Source of the DNA: Ga0077555 sp031367895
GTDB lineage: Bacteria; Pseudomonadota; Alphaproteobacteria; Rhizobiales; Hyphomicrobiaceae
DNA: 56,290 bases
Direction of reading: 5' to 3'
NCBI GenBank assembly: GCA_031367895.1
Contig: JANLQP010000009.1
Coordinates: forward strand, 1 to 56,290
Below are positions 1 to 7,520 of this stretch, one piece after another. Every line of letters begins with the position of its first letter. The stretch's first letter is position 1. The position numbers and the translations under genes were made by a program. The notes under the pieces were generated by a model. It saw only the letters and a list, made by a program, of their open reading frames with translations, did no database searches and was not told where the DNA came from.

Positions 1-1400
1 TAGCGGTACGTATCGGGCTTGAACGGCCCGGTCACCGGTACCGAGATGTAGTCCGACTGCTGCTTTGAAAGCTTCGTCAGCTTCACGCCGATCTTCTCGA
101 GGTGCAGCATCGCAACCTTCTCGTCGAGGTGCTTCGGCAACGTATAGACCTTCTTCTGGTACTGACCGGGCTTGGTGAAAAGCTCGATCTGCGCCAGAGT
201 CTGGTTGGTGAACGAGGCCGACATCACGAACGAGGGGTGGCCCATGGCGTTGCCGAGGTTCACGAGGCGGCCTTCCGAAAGCAGGATGATGCGCCGCCCG
301 GTCGGGAACTCGATCTCGTCCACCTGCGGCTTGACGTTATGCCACTTGAAGTTCTTCAGAGCTGCAACCTGGATCTCGCTGTCGAAGTGGCCGATGTTGC
401 ACACGATCGACCGATCCTTCATGGCGCGCATATGGTCGACTGTGATGACGTCGAGATTGCCCGTCGCCGTGACGAAGATGTCGGCGCGGGTCGCTGCGTC
501 CTCCATCGTCGTGACTTCATAGCCTTCCATCGCCGCCTGCAGGGCGCAGATCGGATCGACTTCGGAGACGAGCACGCGACATCCGGCCTGCCGCAGTGAT
601 GCGGCCGAGCCCTTGCCGACGTCGCCGAAGCCCGCGACCATCGCAACCTTGCCGGCCATCATCACGTCGGTGCCGCGACGGATACCGTCGACCAGCGACT
701 CGCGGCAGCCGTAGAGGTTGTCGAACTTCGACTTGGTGACGCTGTCGTTGACGTTGATCGCCGGGAAGAGAAGCTTTCCTTCCTTCTCCATGATGTAGAG
801 ACGATGTACACCGGTCGTCGTTTCTTCCGAAACACCCTTGATGTTCTTGGCGAGCTCGGCAAACCAGCCCGGCTTTTCCTTGAGCGTGCGCTTGATCAAC
901 GCGAAGAAGATCTCTTCTTCCTCGTTGCCGGGCTTGTCGAGGAACTTGGTGTCGCCCTTCTCGGCACGAAGTCCGTGGTGGACGAGCATGGTCGCATCGC
1001 CACCGTCGTCGAGGATCATGTTCGGCGTGCCGCCATCGCTCCATTCCAGGATCTTGCGCGTGTACTCCCAGTAGTCCGTGAGGCTCTCGCCCTTGATGGC
1101 GAACACCGGAACGCCGGTCGCGGCAATGGCCGCAGCAGCATGGTCCTGCGTCGAGTAGATGTTGCAGGAGGCCCAGCGGATGTCGGCGCCCAGCGCCGCC
1201 AGCGTCTCGATCAACACCGCCGTCTGGATCGTCATGTGCAGCGATCCGGCGATCCGCGCACCTTTCAGCGGCTTTTTCCCGCCGAACTCCTTGCGGGTCG
1301 CCATCAGGCCCGGCATCTCGGTCTCCGCGATCGCGATTTCCTTGCGGCCCCATTCGGCGAGCTTGATGTCTTGGACGATGTAGTCGTTGGCACGGGTCAT
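1..1400 (-). CDS. ahcY: S-adenosylhomocysteine hydrolase (adenosylhomocysteinase), 3' end clipped by window edge
   Basis: This cytosolic NAD-dependent enzyme splits S-adenosylhomocysteine into adenosine and homocysteine in the activated methyl cycle, relieving product inhibition of methyltransferases. Reading the complement from the ATG at 1398-1400 gives 466 uninterrupted codons. The protein starts MTRANDYIVQDIKLAEWGRK and contains the NAD-binding stretch VAGFGDVGKGSAA and the conserved NIGHFDSEI segment. It reaches the typical C-terminal end KPDTYR and the first two bases of the final Tyr codon at the window edge, so only that codon and the stop are missing. The length of about 467 residues is normal for the family. 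An AAAGGA ribosome binding site (1410-1415) lies 9 bases before the start. It is transcribed away from the TadG-like gene, with a long regulatory gap between them. Identity is certain from the motifs. Confidence 0.97.
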   Translation of the reverse strand, partial: MTRANDYIVQDIKLAEWGRKEIAIAETEMPGLMATRKEFGGKKPLKGARIAGSLHMTIQTAVLIETLAALGADIRWASCNIYSTQDHAAAAIAATGVPVFAIKGESLTDYWEYTRKILEWSDGGTPNMILDDGGDATMLVHHGLRAEKGDTKFLDKPGNEEEEIFFALIKRTLKEKPGWFAELAKNIKGVSEETTTGVHRLYIMEKEGKLLFPAINVNDSVTKSKFDNLYGCRESLVDGIRRGTDVMMAGKVAMVAGFGDVGKGSAASLRQAGCRVLVSEVDPICALQAAMEGYEVTTMEDAATRADIFVTATGNLDVITVDHMRAMKDRSIVCNIGHFDSEIQVAALKNFKWHNVKPQVDEIEFPTGRRIILLSEGRLVNLGNAMGHPSFVMSASFTNQTLAQIELFTKPGQYQKKVYTLPKHLDEKVAMLHLEKIGVKLTKLSKQQSDYISVPVTGPFKPDTYR

Positions 1401-1884
1401 GGCCGGTGGTCCTTTCGGGAAAAGCGTCGGGTTCAAAGGTCGATGATCGTTGGCTCGGGCTGCTCGAGTGGCGCTGGGTTCGATCGGCATGCAGCGGACG
1501 AGCCGCTCCAGCCTGGAAAAGCCGCCAGGATAGACCTCCTATAGCGGGCCTGGCACCGGCTGGCAACACGGATATAAAGAAATGTTTATGTCCTTGTTTG
1601 GCGTAGCAACCGCACAGACCGATATGCTCGCTCGCGTGCCGTGAGGTCGATCGCCAGTGAGAACGGGTCAGTCGGCCAACATTTTGCATTAAAACAAGCA
1701 ACACCAGAGCTTAAAAGACTAATTGTTTGTTGTTTCCCAAAGTACAATTTGATTTAAATTGAAGTAATACAAGAATACGCACGGCCAACATAAATTTTCG
1801 ACCTAGTTTTCGGCTTTAACGACATGGAAACACCTCATGCTGTATTACAAAGGGGTATAAGAAAATTTGCGCAGGAGGCGTATC
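1401..1884. other. Divergent intergenic region between ahcY and the TadG-like gene
   Basis: This 484-base gap separates two divergently transcribed genes. The half next to ahcY is GC-rich and holds the palindrome at 1570-1593. From about 1690 to 1865 the sequence becomes AT-rich, which fits promoters for the TadG-like gene. I see no small coding region with a ribosome binding site and no recognisable riboswitch fold. Confidence 0.6.
1570..1593. promoter_or_regulatory. 24-bp imperfect palindrome upstream of ahcY, candidate operator
   Basis: The arms GGATATAAA and TTTATGTCC are reverse complements with one mismatch, separated by six bases, about 170 bases upstream of the ahcY start. AT-rich palindromes are typical operators. 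ArsR-type SahR regulators are known to control S-adenosylhomocysteine recycling genes in many Proteobacteria, so such a regulator is a reasonable guess. The assignment is inference from position and symmetry; no regulator gene lies in the window. Confidence 0.45.
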
Positions 1885-3408
1885 ATGTTTGACGCAGTAA
1901 GGCAGCCCTTTCGAGCTGCTCAGCGTCTTGGCTGCTCCACGATGAGCAAGTTCAGGACAATGGTTTCCAATAACTCGGATCGCAACTTCGCGCGGAACGA
2001 GAAGGGCAACGTCGCGATCATCTTCGCCCTCACCGGGTTCGTCGTCGTATCGCTGGTTGGCGGCGCCGTCGACTTCGGTCGCGTCTACTCGATGCAGACA
2101 CGGTTGCAGAACGCCCTCGACTCGGCGTCGCTCGCAGCTTCGTCAGCCTACCAGAACGACCCGAACCACGACGCCGCGTCGGCGCTCGCTCATGCCGATA
2201 AGTTCTTCAATGCGGCAATGACCGGCGTCACCGGCGCCACCATGACCCGAACGATGGACACAGCGTCGAAGACCGTGACGATGTCGGCGAGCATCAACGT
2301 GCCGACACCGTTCCTGGCGATGGCGCCGCTCGCCAACATCCAGTCGATCACGCTGAATGCGACGACCGAGTCGACCTCGACCGAGGGCGTCGCCGGCGGC
2401 GGCGGCAGCAGCGAGGTCGAACTGGCGCTGATGCTCGACACCACCGGCTCGATGGGCTGGGACTCAGGCAATGGTACCTCGAAGATTTCGGCGTTGCGGA
2501 CCTCGGCGACGAACTTCGTCAACATCCTGATCCCGGATACCGGCACGTCGCACGCCAAAATCGCGCTGGTGCCGTTCGCGCCGACCGTCACGGTCGACGA
2601 CACGACGGCGACGCTCGTGACCGGTCAACCGCTGACCAAGACCGTAACGGAGCCCAGCTCCAGCCTCAATTTCTGCGCCGGCAAGCCCACGTCGTGCGTC
2701 AACACGACGTGCGCCAGGTTTCGGAGCAATGGCACCTGCAGAACCTGGAACCAGGACTGCACCTGCACCGGCTACCTGAGTCGCTGCATGATCGATCGGA
2801 CAGGTATCGCCGCGACAGCCGAGACGTCCCCCGGCTCCAATACCTACATGACGGCCAACTGGGCGAGCGATCTTGCGACCGCAACGAGCTGCACCCCGTC
2901 GCAGAAGTACGTGCCACTGACCTCGACCAAGGCCACCTTGCTCAACCAGATCTCGACGTTCACGGCCAACGGCTCTACCTCGGGTGCACTGGGAACGGCC
3001 TGGGCGTGGTATGCACTGTCGCCGACCTTCAACCTGATCATGCCAACCCCGCCGGCCAACTTGGGTGGTGCGAAGCCCCAGGCCTACAACACGGCGAACC
3101 TGAAGAAGATCGCGGTGCTGATGACGGACGGCGAATACAACTGCGGCGCGGCGGCCTTCGGTTCCTGCGGTGACACCAACACGAACACCATCAGCCAGCG
3201 CGCCGTCGACCTCTGCACCGGCATGAAGGCGAGGGGCATCGAGGTCTACACGATCGGCTTCAAGCTGGATGTGCAGATCGCCCGGGACACGCTCGCTTCC
3301 TGCGCCACCGACACGAACCACGCCTTCCTTGCCGAGGACGCCGCCACTCTCGAGAAAATCTTCAAGGAAATCGCCTACCGCGCCGTGCCGGTCCACCTCA
3401 GCAAGTAA
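1885..3408 (+). CDS. TadG-like pilus-assembly-type protein with von Willebrand factor A domain
   Basis: This 507-residue envelope protein belongs to the TadE/TadG-like group associated with Flp pili. The ATG at 1885 follows a strong CAGGAGG (1872-1878). Residues 38-70 form the typical N-terminal unit: a polar GNVAIIF start followed by a membrane helix, then a pilin-like coiled segment. A von Willebrand factor A domain begins near residue 178. Its metal site reads DTTGSM at residues 185-190, a variant of DxSxS, and a later VLMTDGEYN strand fits the same fold. A cysteine-rich insertion (about residues 263-306, seven Cys) interrupts the domain, and more Cys occur near the C-terminus. No other tad genes are nearby, so a role in Flp pilus assembly is not shown; matrix binding or envelope adhesion is possible. 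Confidence 0.85.
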   Translation: MFDAVRQPFRAAQRLGCSTMSKFRTMVSNNSDRNFARNEKGNVAIIFALTGFVVVSLVGGAVDFGRVYSMQTRLQNALDSASLAASSAYQNDPNHDAASALAHADKFFNAAMTGVTGATMTRTMDTASKTVTMSASINVPTPFLAMAPLANIQSITLNATTESTSTEGVAGGGGSSEVELALMLDTTGSMGWDSGNGTSKISALRTSATNFVNILIPDTGTSHAKIALVPFAPTVTVDDTTATLVTGQPLTKTVTEPSSSLNFCAGKPTSCVNTTCARFRSNGTCRTWNQDCTCTGYLSRCMIDRTGIAATAETSPGSNTYMTANWASDLATATSCTPSQKYVPLTSTKATLLNQISTFTANGSTSGALGTAWAWYALSPTFNLIMPTPPANLGGAKPQAYNTANLKKIAVLMTDGEYNCGAAAFGSCGDTNTNTISQRAVDLCTGMKARGIEVYTIGFKLDVQIARDTLASCATDTNHAFLAEDAATLEKIFKEIAYRAVPVHLSK

Positions 3409-3474
3409 TGACATTACAACCGCGCACCGCTTGACAGTGGTGCACGGGACACAAAATCCGCTTCCTGACCCTGA

Positions 3475-3501
3475 GGGGACGCTGCTCGCGTCCCCCTTTT
3501 T
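3475..3501 (+). terminator. Rho-independent terminator after the TadG-like gene
   Basis: A perfect 8-bp stem (GGGGACGC / GCGTCCCC) with a five-base loop is followed within one base by five T residues. It lies about 67 bases after the stop codon of the TadG-like gene and before the aldolase gene. Confidence 0.85.
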
Positions 3502-3598
3502 GCGTTCGGGACAACGAACCCTTTTCACATCACTCTTTTCTCCGGCGCGCCAGGGCAATAGGGTCATGGGCAGAACCCATGCCCCAAAGGACCTGCCG

Positions 3599-4288
3599 AT
3601 GCTCGAGGATCCCCCGCTTCTCACCATCAAGAAAACCTGGAAACGCCCGGCCGCCGCCAAGCTCGCCAAACTGAAGGGCGTGCAAACCGGCCAAGCCGTC
3701 GACGCCATGGACGGCCGCGGCGGTCTCGATGCCGCGATCAAGCCACTCGATCCCGATTGCTGCACCATTCTCGGCACAGCCGTCACCTGCGAAACCGGCC
3801 CCAACGACAACCTGGCCATTCTCGGTGCGCTCGCTGTGGCCAAGGCCGGCGACGTCATTATCTCGGCGAGCGAAGGCTTCGCGCATTCAGCCGTGGTCGG
3901 CGACAACATTGCGCTCATGGCCAAGGGCAAAGGCATCGCCGGCCTCGTCGTCGACGGCATGATGCGCGATCTTGCTGGCCTGCTGCCCGTCGGCATTCCT
4001 CTTTTCTGCCGTGGCATCACGCCGAACTCGTGCGTGCGCAGCGGCCCGGGCCGCGTCGGCCTGCCCGTGGTCGTCGGCGGGTTGACGGTGCATTCCGGCG
4101 ACATCGTCATCGGCGACCGCGACGGCATCGTTGTCATTCCACTTGCCGACCTCGACCGCCTGCTGCCGCGCATCGAGCAGATCCTGGCCGCCGAAGCCGA
4201 CACGCAGAAGAAGATCAAGGGCGGCTTCACCAATCTCGGCGGCATCGAGGACCTCTTGAAGTCGTCGAAGGTGCGGTACGTTGATTAG
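3599..4288 (+). CDS. RraA-like / HMG-aldolase family protein (class II pyruvate aldolase fold)
   Basis: This 229-residue protein belongs to the family that contains 4-hydroxy-4-methyl-2-oxoglutarate aldolase and RraA. Catalytic members cleave 4-hydroxy-2-oxo acids, releasing pyruvate, with a divalent metal. The family signature G-D-x20-R-D is intact: G101-D102 and R123-D124. The start at 3599 is preceded by AAAGGA (3586-3591), seven bases upstream; an upstream ATG at 3566 lacks a good site. It opens a same-strand cassette with a dehydratase of the enolase superfamily, so a dehydratase-then-aldolase route for a sugar acid or related hydroxy acid is plausible. Because the catalytic motif is complete, I favour a true aldolase over an RNase E regulator. 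The substrate is unknown. Confidence 0.85.
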   Translation: MLEDPPLLTIKKTWKRPAAAKLAKLKGVQTGQAVDAMDGRGGLDAAIKPLDPDCCTILGTAVTCETGPNDNLAILGALAVAKAGDVIISASEGFAHSAVVGDNIALMAKGKGIAGLVVDGMMRDLAGLLPVGIPLFCRGITPNSCVRSGPGRVGLPVVVGGLTVHSGDIVIGDRDGIVVIPLADLDRLLPRIEQILAAEADTQKKIKGGFTNLGGIEDLLKSSKVRYVD

Positions 4289-4294
4289 CGCGGT

Positions 4295-4473
4295 TTCCGG
4301 CTGAATTGGATCACATCGAATGACAGTCCTGGCCCGCAGAAAAAGTCCGGCTTCCCGTCTGGAAGTAAGCGATGCCTCCCCCTTCCCCCCTCGCGGGGGA
4401 AGGGGGAAGCGAGAGGTGTCGCTCGCGAGGTCGAGGGAGATTTGCGATCAGCGCTGGTCCAACTCAGCCGGAA
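4295..4473. repeat. 179-bp element with 16-bp terminal inverted repeats, copy 1 (MITE-like)
   Basis: The left end TTCCGGCTGAATTGGA (4295-4310) and the right end TCCAACTCAGCCGGAA (4458-4473) are inverted repeats with 15 of 16 matches. The interior matches the element at 34303-34596 in the opposite orientation, including a GACAGTC block beside one end, a CCCGTCTGGAAG block and a GCGAGAGGTGTCGCTCGCGA block. This copy lacks about 115 bases of the interior found in the other copy. No open reading frame is carried. It sits between the aldolase gene and the next gene of the cassette. Confidence 0.75.
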
Positions 4474-4550
4474 GCTGCTCTAGCTGCGCCTTCGGATGCC
4501 AACTTGCGCATCCGGCGCGTGAAAACTGAACCGCACGAGGAAAGTCGCCG

Positions 4551-4889
4551 ATGCCCAACTTGTTCCCCGAGCACATGTTGTCCGTCCGCGCCACGGTCGA
4601 ACCCGGCCGCGAGGCGGAGTTTAATCTTTGGTACGACAACGAGCACATGCCGGACGCGGTGCGCATGTTCCCAGGTTGCACCGGCGGCGCGCGTTACAAG
4701 GTGATCCTCGGCGATGGCTCCCACCAGTACATGGCGCTCTACGCCTTCGAGAGCGCGGACAAGCTTACCGCCGCGCTGAACGGGCCTGCGGTCAAGGAAT
4801 TGATCAAGATCTACGACCGTGACATCGGTGCCTTCTCGACCCGCGTGCGGACGACCTACGAGCGCGTGCTGCTGCATACGAAGACATAG
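4551..4889 (+). CDS. Small dimeric alpha/beta-barrel (EthD/ABM-like) protein
   Basis: This 112-residue protein starts at an ATG preceded by a GAGGAAAG site. The pattern of a beta strand near the N-terminus (HMLSVRATVEPG), a helix with EAEFNLWYDNEHMPDA and a ferredoxin-like second half is typical of dimeric alpha/beta-barrel proteins such as EthD or antibiotic-monooxygenase-like families. W-Y-x-N-E-H-M-P-D is a hallmark of EthD-like sequences. Such proteins often act as isomerases, lactonases or cofactor-free oxygenases in catabolic clusters, but no specific reaction can be read from this sequence. A similar-sized protein lies on the other side of the dehydratase gene (6299-6637). Its position inside the cassette suggests a helper step in the same pathway. 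Confidence 0.75.
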   Translation: MPNLFPEHMLSVRATVEPGREAEFNLWYDNEHMPDAVRMFPGCTGGARYKVILGDGSHQYMALYAFESADKLTAALNGPAVKELIKIYDRDIGAFSTRVRTTYERVLLHTKT

Positions 4890-4893
4890 CCAA

Positions 4894-4918
4894 GGGGTCA
4901 GACCCATGGGTCTGCCCC
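4894..4918. repeat. Dispersed palindrome with CCATGG centre, copy 1
   Basis: This near-perfect palindrome runs GGGGTCAGACCC then ATGGGTCTGCCCC, one base short of perfect symmetry. It begins five bases after the stop codon of the small gene. A related palindrome occurs at 13307-13332. It could act as a transcription attenuator, but it has no T tract. Confidence 0.6.
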
Positions 4919-4947
4919 CATCACACCACACACTCGCCGCCGCCGTA

Positions 4948-4983
4948 TCCACGCGCCGGTTGGCACTGGGCAACCGAAGGCGC
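4948..4983. repeat. Dispersed hairpin repeat, copy 1
   Basis: The segment begins TCCACGCGCCGGTTG and continues to TGGGCAACCGAAGGCGC, with CGGTTG and CAACCG forming a stem. The same blocks recur in the same orientation at 48135-48180, where ten more bases lie between them. It sits just upstream of the start codon of the dehydratase gene, so it may affect expression. Confidence 0.55.
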
Positions 4984-4991
4984 AACCAAGA

Positions 4992-6197
4992 ATGAAAGTC
5001 ACCGCCATCGAAACGATCCGCTCGGCCGAGCATCCCAATCTGCTGTGGGTGCACGTCGAGACCGATCAAGGCCTCACCGGCCTCGGCGAGACGTTCTATG
5101 GACCGGCCGCCGCCGAAGGACATATCCACGGCATCATCGCGCCCTATCTGATCGGCAAAGACGCGACCAACATCGAAGCACATCAGGCGCATCTGACCGG
5201 CTACGTCGGCTTCGTCGGTGCCAGCGCCGAGATGCGCGGCCGTTCCGCAGTCGACATTGCGCTCTGGGATATCCTGGGACAGGCCAAAGATATGCCGATC
5301 GCGGACCTGCTCGGCGGGCGCGTGCGCGAGCAGATCAAAGTCTACAACACCTGCGCCGGCTACTCCTACGTCCAGACCAAGGCGACGCAGGGCACCGCCA
5401 ACTTCGGGCTGACCGCCAAGACCGGCCAATTCGAGGACCTGCACGCCTTCCTCAACCGCGCCGACGAACTCGCCCATTCGCTGCTCGAAATGGGCATCGA
5501 CGCCATGAAGATCTGGCCGCTCGACTACGCGGCGGAAGCCTCATCGGGCTATTGGATTTCACCCGCCGACCTGAAGAAGGGACTCGAACCCTTCGAGAAG
5601 ATCCGCAAGGCCGTCGGCGACAAGATGGACATCGCCTGCGAGTTGCATTCGCTCTGGAGCCGGCCGCAGGCGATCAAGATTGCGCAGGCGCTGGAACCGC
5701 TCAAGCCGATGTGGGTGGAAGACCCCGTCTTCATGGACCACATGCACTCGATCGGCGAAGTCGCACGCGCGACGCGCTCACCGATCGCGGTCGGCGAAAC
5801 ACGCGGCGGCCGCGCCGATTTCCGCGGACTGCTCGAGTTGCAGGCGCTCTCGATGGTGATCATGGACGTCGCCTGGTGCGGCGGTGTTTCCGAGGCGAAG
5901 AAAATCGCGACCATGGCCGAGGCCTATCACACCCCCGTCGCGTTTCACGATTGCACCGGACCGATTGCACTGCTGGTCTCGACGCATCTGGCGCTCAACA
6001 CCCGCAATTGCTGGGTGCAGGAGATCGTGCGCGCCTTCTACTATGGCTGGTACCAACGCTACGTCACCGAACTGCCGCCGATCGAGAAGGGCATGATCAC
6101 GATCCCGAAGGGCGCCGGCCTCGGCACCAGGCTGCAACCGGACGTAAAGACCCGGCCGGGCGTCACTGTGAAGCGCACGACGGCGCAGGACTTGTAA
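4992..6197 (+). CDS. Mandelate racemase/muconate lactonizing enzyme family dehydratase (galactonate-dehydratase-like)
   Basis: This 401-residue enzyme of the enolase superfamily abstracts the alpha proton of a carboxylate, most likely dehydrating a sugar acid. The three metal ligands can be read as E217 (in CELHSLW), E243 (in WVEDP) and E269 (in VGET), each 26 residues apart as in D-galactonate dehydratase. H219 follows the first ligand, and H319 in AFHDCTGP lies 50 residues after the third; both are the expected acid/base positions. The first ligand is Glu rather than the more usual Asp. The N-terminal capping domain and C-terminal barrel are complete. No strong ribosome binding site precedes the ATG. 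The gene lies between two small alpha/beta-barrel genes and downstream of an RraA-like aldolase. Substrate specificity cannot be assigned from sequence alone. Confidence 0.88.
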   Translation: MKVTAIETIRSAEHPNLLWVHVETDQGLTGLGETFYGPAAAEGHIHGIIAPYLIGKDATNIEAHQAHLTGYVGFVGASAEMRGRSAVDIALWDILGQAKDMPIADLLGGRVREQIKVYNTCAGYSYVQTKATQGTANFGLTAKTGQFEDLHAFLNRADELAHSLLEMGIDAMKIWPLDYAAEASSGYWISPADLKKGLEPFEKIRKAVGDKMDIACELHSLWSRPQAIKIAQALEPLKPMWVEDPVFMDHMHSIGEVARATRSPIAVGETRGGRADFRGLLELQALSMVIMDVAWCGGVSEAKKIATMAEAYHTPVAFHDCTGPIALLVSTHLALNTRNCWVQEIVRAFYYGWYQRYVTELPPIEKGMITIPKGAGLGTRLQPDVKTRPGVTVKRTTAQDL

Positions 6198-6298
6198 GGC
6201 TGGCGAGAAAATCCAGGATGCCATCTCGATGCGCGGCCTCGGTTGCAACTTCGAAGCACCCGAGCAATATGATTGCTCATCAGCAAGGAGGACCAGCC

Positions 6299-6637
6299 AT
6301 GGGCAATTGCATCGTCGTCGTCCAGTTCGATTTGGCCAAGCGCACAGAGGAACAGGCGATCAAGGGCGGCACATCGACCGCACCGATCTACCGTGACCTC
6401 GGCAGACAAGGCCTGATCCGCAAAGACTACCTGAACGGTGAAGCAGGCACCGGCGGCGTCTATCTCTGGGATAGCCGCGCTTCCGCCGAAGCCTGGTTCA
6501 CCGAGGAGCGGATGGTGGAGTTGACCAAGCGCTTCGGCGCCCGCCCGCGCCTGACCTGGTATGACACGCACGTCACGGTCGACAACCTCAAGGGCGAGAC
6601 GCGCGTCGACGGCCGCGCGATCGAGACGGTCGGTTGA
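6299..6637 (+). CDS. Small YdhR/monooxygenase-like dimeric alpha/beta-barrel protein
   Basis: This 112-residue protein starts at an ATG seven bases after a perfect AAGGAGG (6285-6291), one of the best ribosome binding sites in the window, implying high expression. The N-terminal strand CIVVVQFDL, the central GGVYLWDSRASAEAWFTEE and the C-terminal strand LTWYDTHVTV follow the plan of putative monooxygenase (YdhR-like) ferredoxin-fold proteins. The A-E-A-W-F segment is typical of that group. It is the last gene of the plus-strand cassette; a long hairpin follows its stop codon. Catalytic function is not evident; binding of a small hydrophobic ligand or a spontaneous-reaction accelerator role is possible. 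Confidence 0.75.
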   Translation: MGNCIVVVQFDLAKRTEEQAIKGGTSTAPIYRDLGRQGLIRKDYLNGEAGTGGVYLWDSRASAEAWFTEERMVELTKRFGARPRLTWYDTHVTVDNLKGETRVDGRAIETVG

Positions 6638-6647
6638 CCGGAAAGGT

Positions 6648-6701
6648 CGGGTCGAGCGTCATTGCGGAGCGATGCTCTGCAATGACGCAAGTCTCGACCC
6701 G
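6648..6701. terminator. Long nested hairpin between convergent genes (REP-like, possible bidirectional terminator)
   Basis: Three nested stems stack here: CGGGTCGAG with CTCGACCCG outside, CGTCATTGC with GCAATGACG inside, and GAGC with GCTC at the tip. It fills the gap between the small oxygenase-like gene and the convergent terC gene. It has no T run, so it may be a REP-type palindrome serving as an mRNA 3' end or stabiliser for both genes. The CGTCATTGC core resembles palindromes that recur in Hyphomicrobiales genomes. Confidence 0.6.
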
Positions 6702-6707
6702 GCGCAG

Positions 6708-7439
6708 CTATTTCTTCCGCGCCCGCCGGTCGAGCATGTTCAATCCCTCGACCAACGCGGAGAAGGCCATGGCGGCGTAGATGTAGCCCTTGGGCACTTT
6801 GGCGCCAAAGCCCTCAGCGATCAGCACCGTCCCGATCATCAGCAAGAAGCCAAGTGCCAGCATCACGATCGTGGGGTTGTTGTTGATGAAATTCGCGAGG
6901 GGCGTCGCTGCCAGCAACATGACCGCCACCGCAACGAGGACCGCGATCACCATGATCGGCACATGGTCTGTCATGCCGACGGCGGTGACGATGCTGTCGA
7001 TCGAAAACACGAGGTCCAGGACGACGATCTGACTGATGGCGGCGGCAAAGCCGAGGCTCGCGTCACCCCGTTCAAACACGTCCGGGCCGTGATCCGGATC
7101 GACACGGTGATGAATTTCCTTGGTCGCTTTCCAGACCAGGAACAGGCCGCCACCGATCAGGATCAGGTCGCGCCACGAGAAGGTTTGCCCGAGAATGGTG
7201 AAGATCGGCGTGGTCAGCTTGACGATGATCGCCACGGTGCCGAGCAGCGCCAGTCTGAAGACCAGCGCAAGCCCGATGCCGATGCGGCGAGCCCGTTCAC
7301 GATGTTCCTGCGCAAGCTTGTTGGTCAGAATCGAGATGAAGATCAGATTGTCGATCCCGAGCACCACCTCCATGGCGATCAAGGTCATCAGGGCTGCCCA
7401 TGCAGCGGGGTCGGCAGCCAGCGTCAGCAACGAGTCCAT
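6708..7439 (-). CDS. TerC family integral membrane protein (metal exporter type)
   Basis: This 243-residue polytopic inner-membrane protein has about seven hydrophobic segments. Two conserved acidic motifs are visible in inverted-repeat halves: EVVLGIDNLIFISIL near residues 24-38 and LDLVFSIDSIVTAVGM in the second half. Both are diagnostic of TerC. Family members such as Alx and the MeeF/MeeY proteins export manganese and can supply metal to secreted enzymes. The positively charged tail LDRRARKK is cytoplasmic. It is a single gene on the minus strand, and no metal-sensing riboswitch is recognisable ahead of the start. A role in manganese or other metal export is inferred from the family. Confidence 0.9.
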   Translation of the reverse strand: MDSLLTLAADPAAWAALMTLIAMEVVLGIDNLIFISILTNKLAQEHRERARRIGIGLALVFRLALLGTVAIIVKLTTPIFTILGQTFSWRDLILIGGGLFLVWKATKEIHHRVDPDHGPDVFERGDASLGFAAAISQIVVLDLVFSIDSIVTAVGMTDHVPIMVIAVLVAVAVMLLAATPLANFINNNPTIVMLALGFLLMIGTVLIAEGFGAKVPKGYIYAAMAFSALVEGLNMLDRRARKK

Positions 7440-7520
7440 TTTTTCTTACCCAAAATGATCGCGGCGATGCCGCGGCGCGCGCTCCCGATTAGCACGACCA
7501 AGGCCTATTTGGGTGGCAAT

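Noticed and set aside
1401..1884. SAM-II or SAH riboswitch before ahcY
   Set aside because: I could not fit either known consensus to the leader; only the palindrome is supported.
5045..6637. 530-codon frame as an N-terminal extension of the small YdhR-like gene
   Set aside because: It overlaps the dehydratase gene in another frame; the strong AAGGAGG before 6299 marks the real start.
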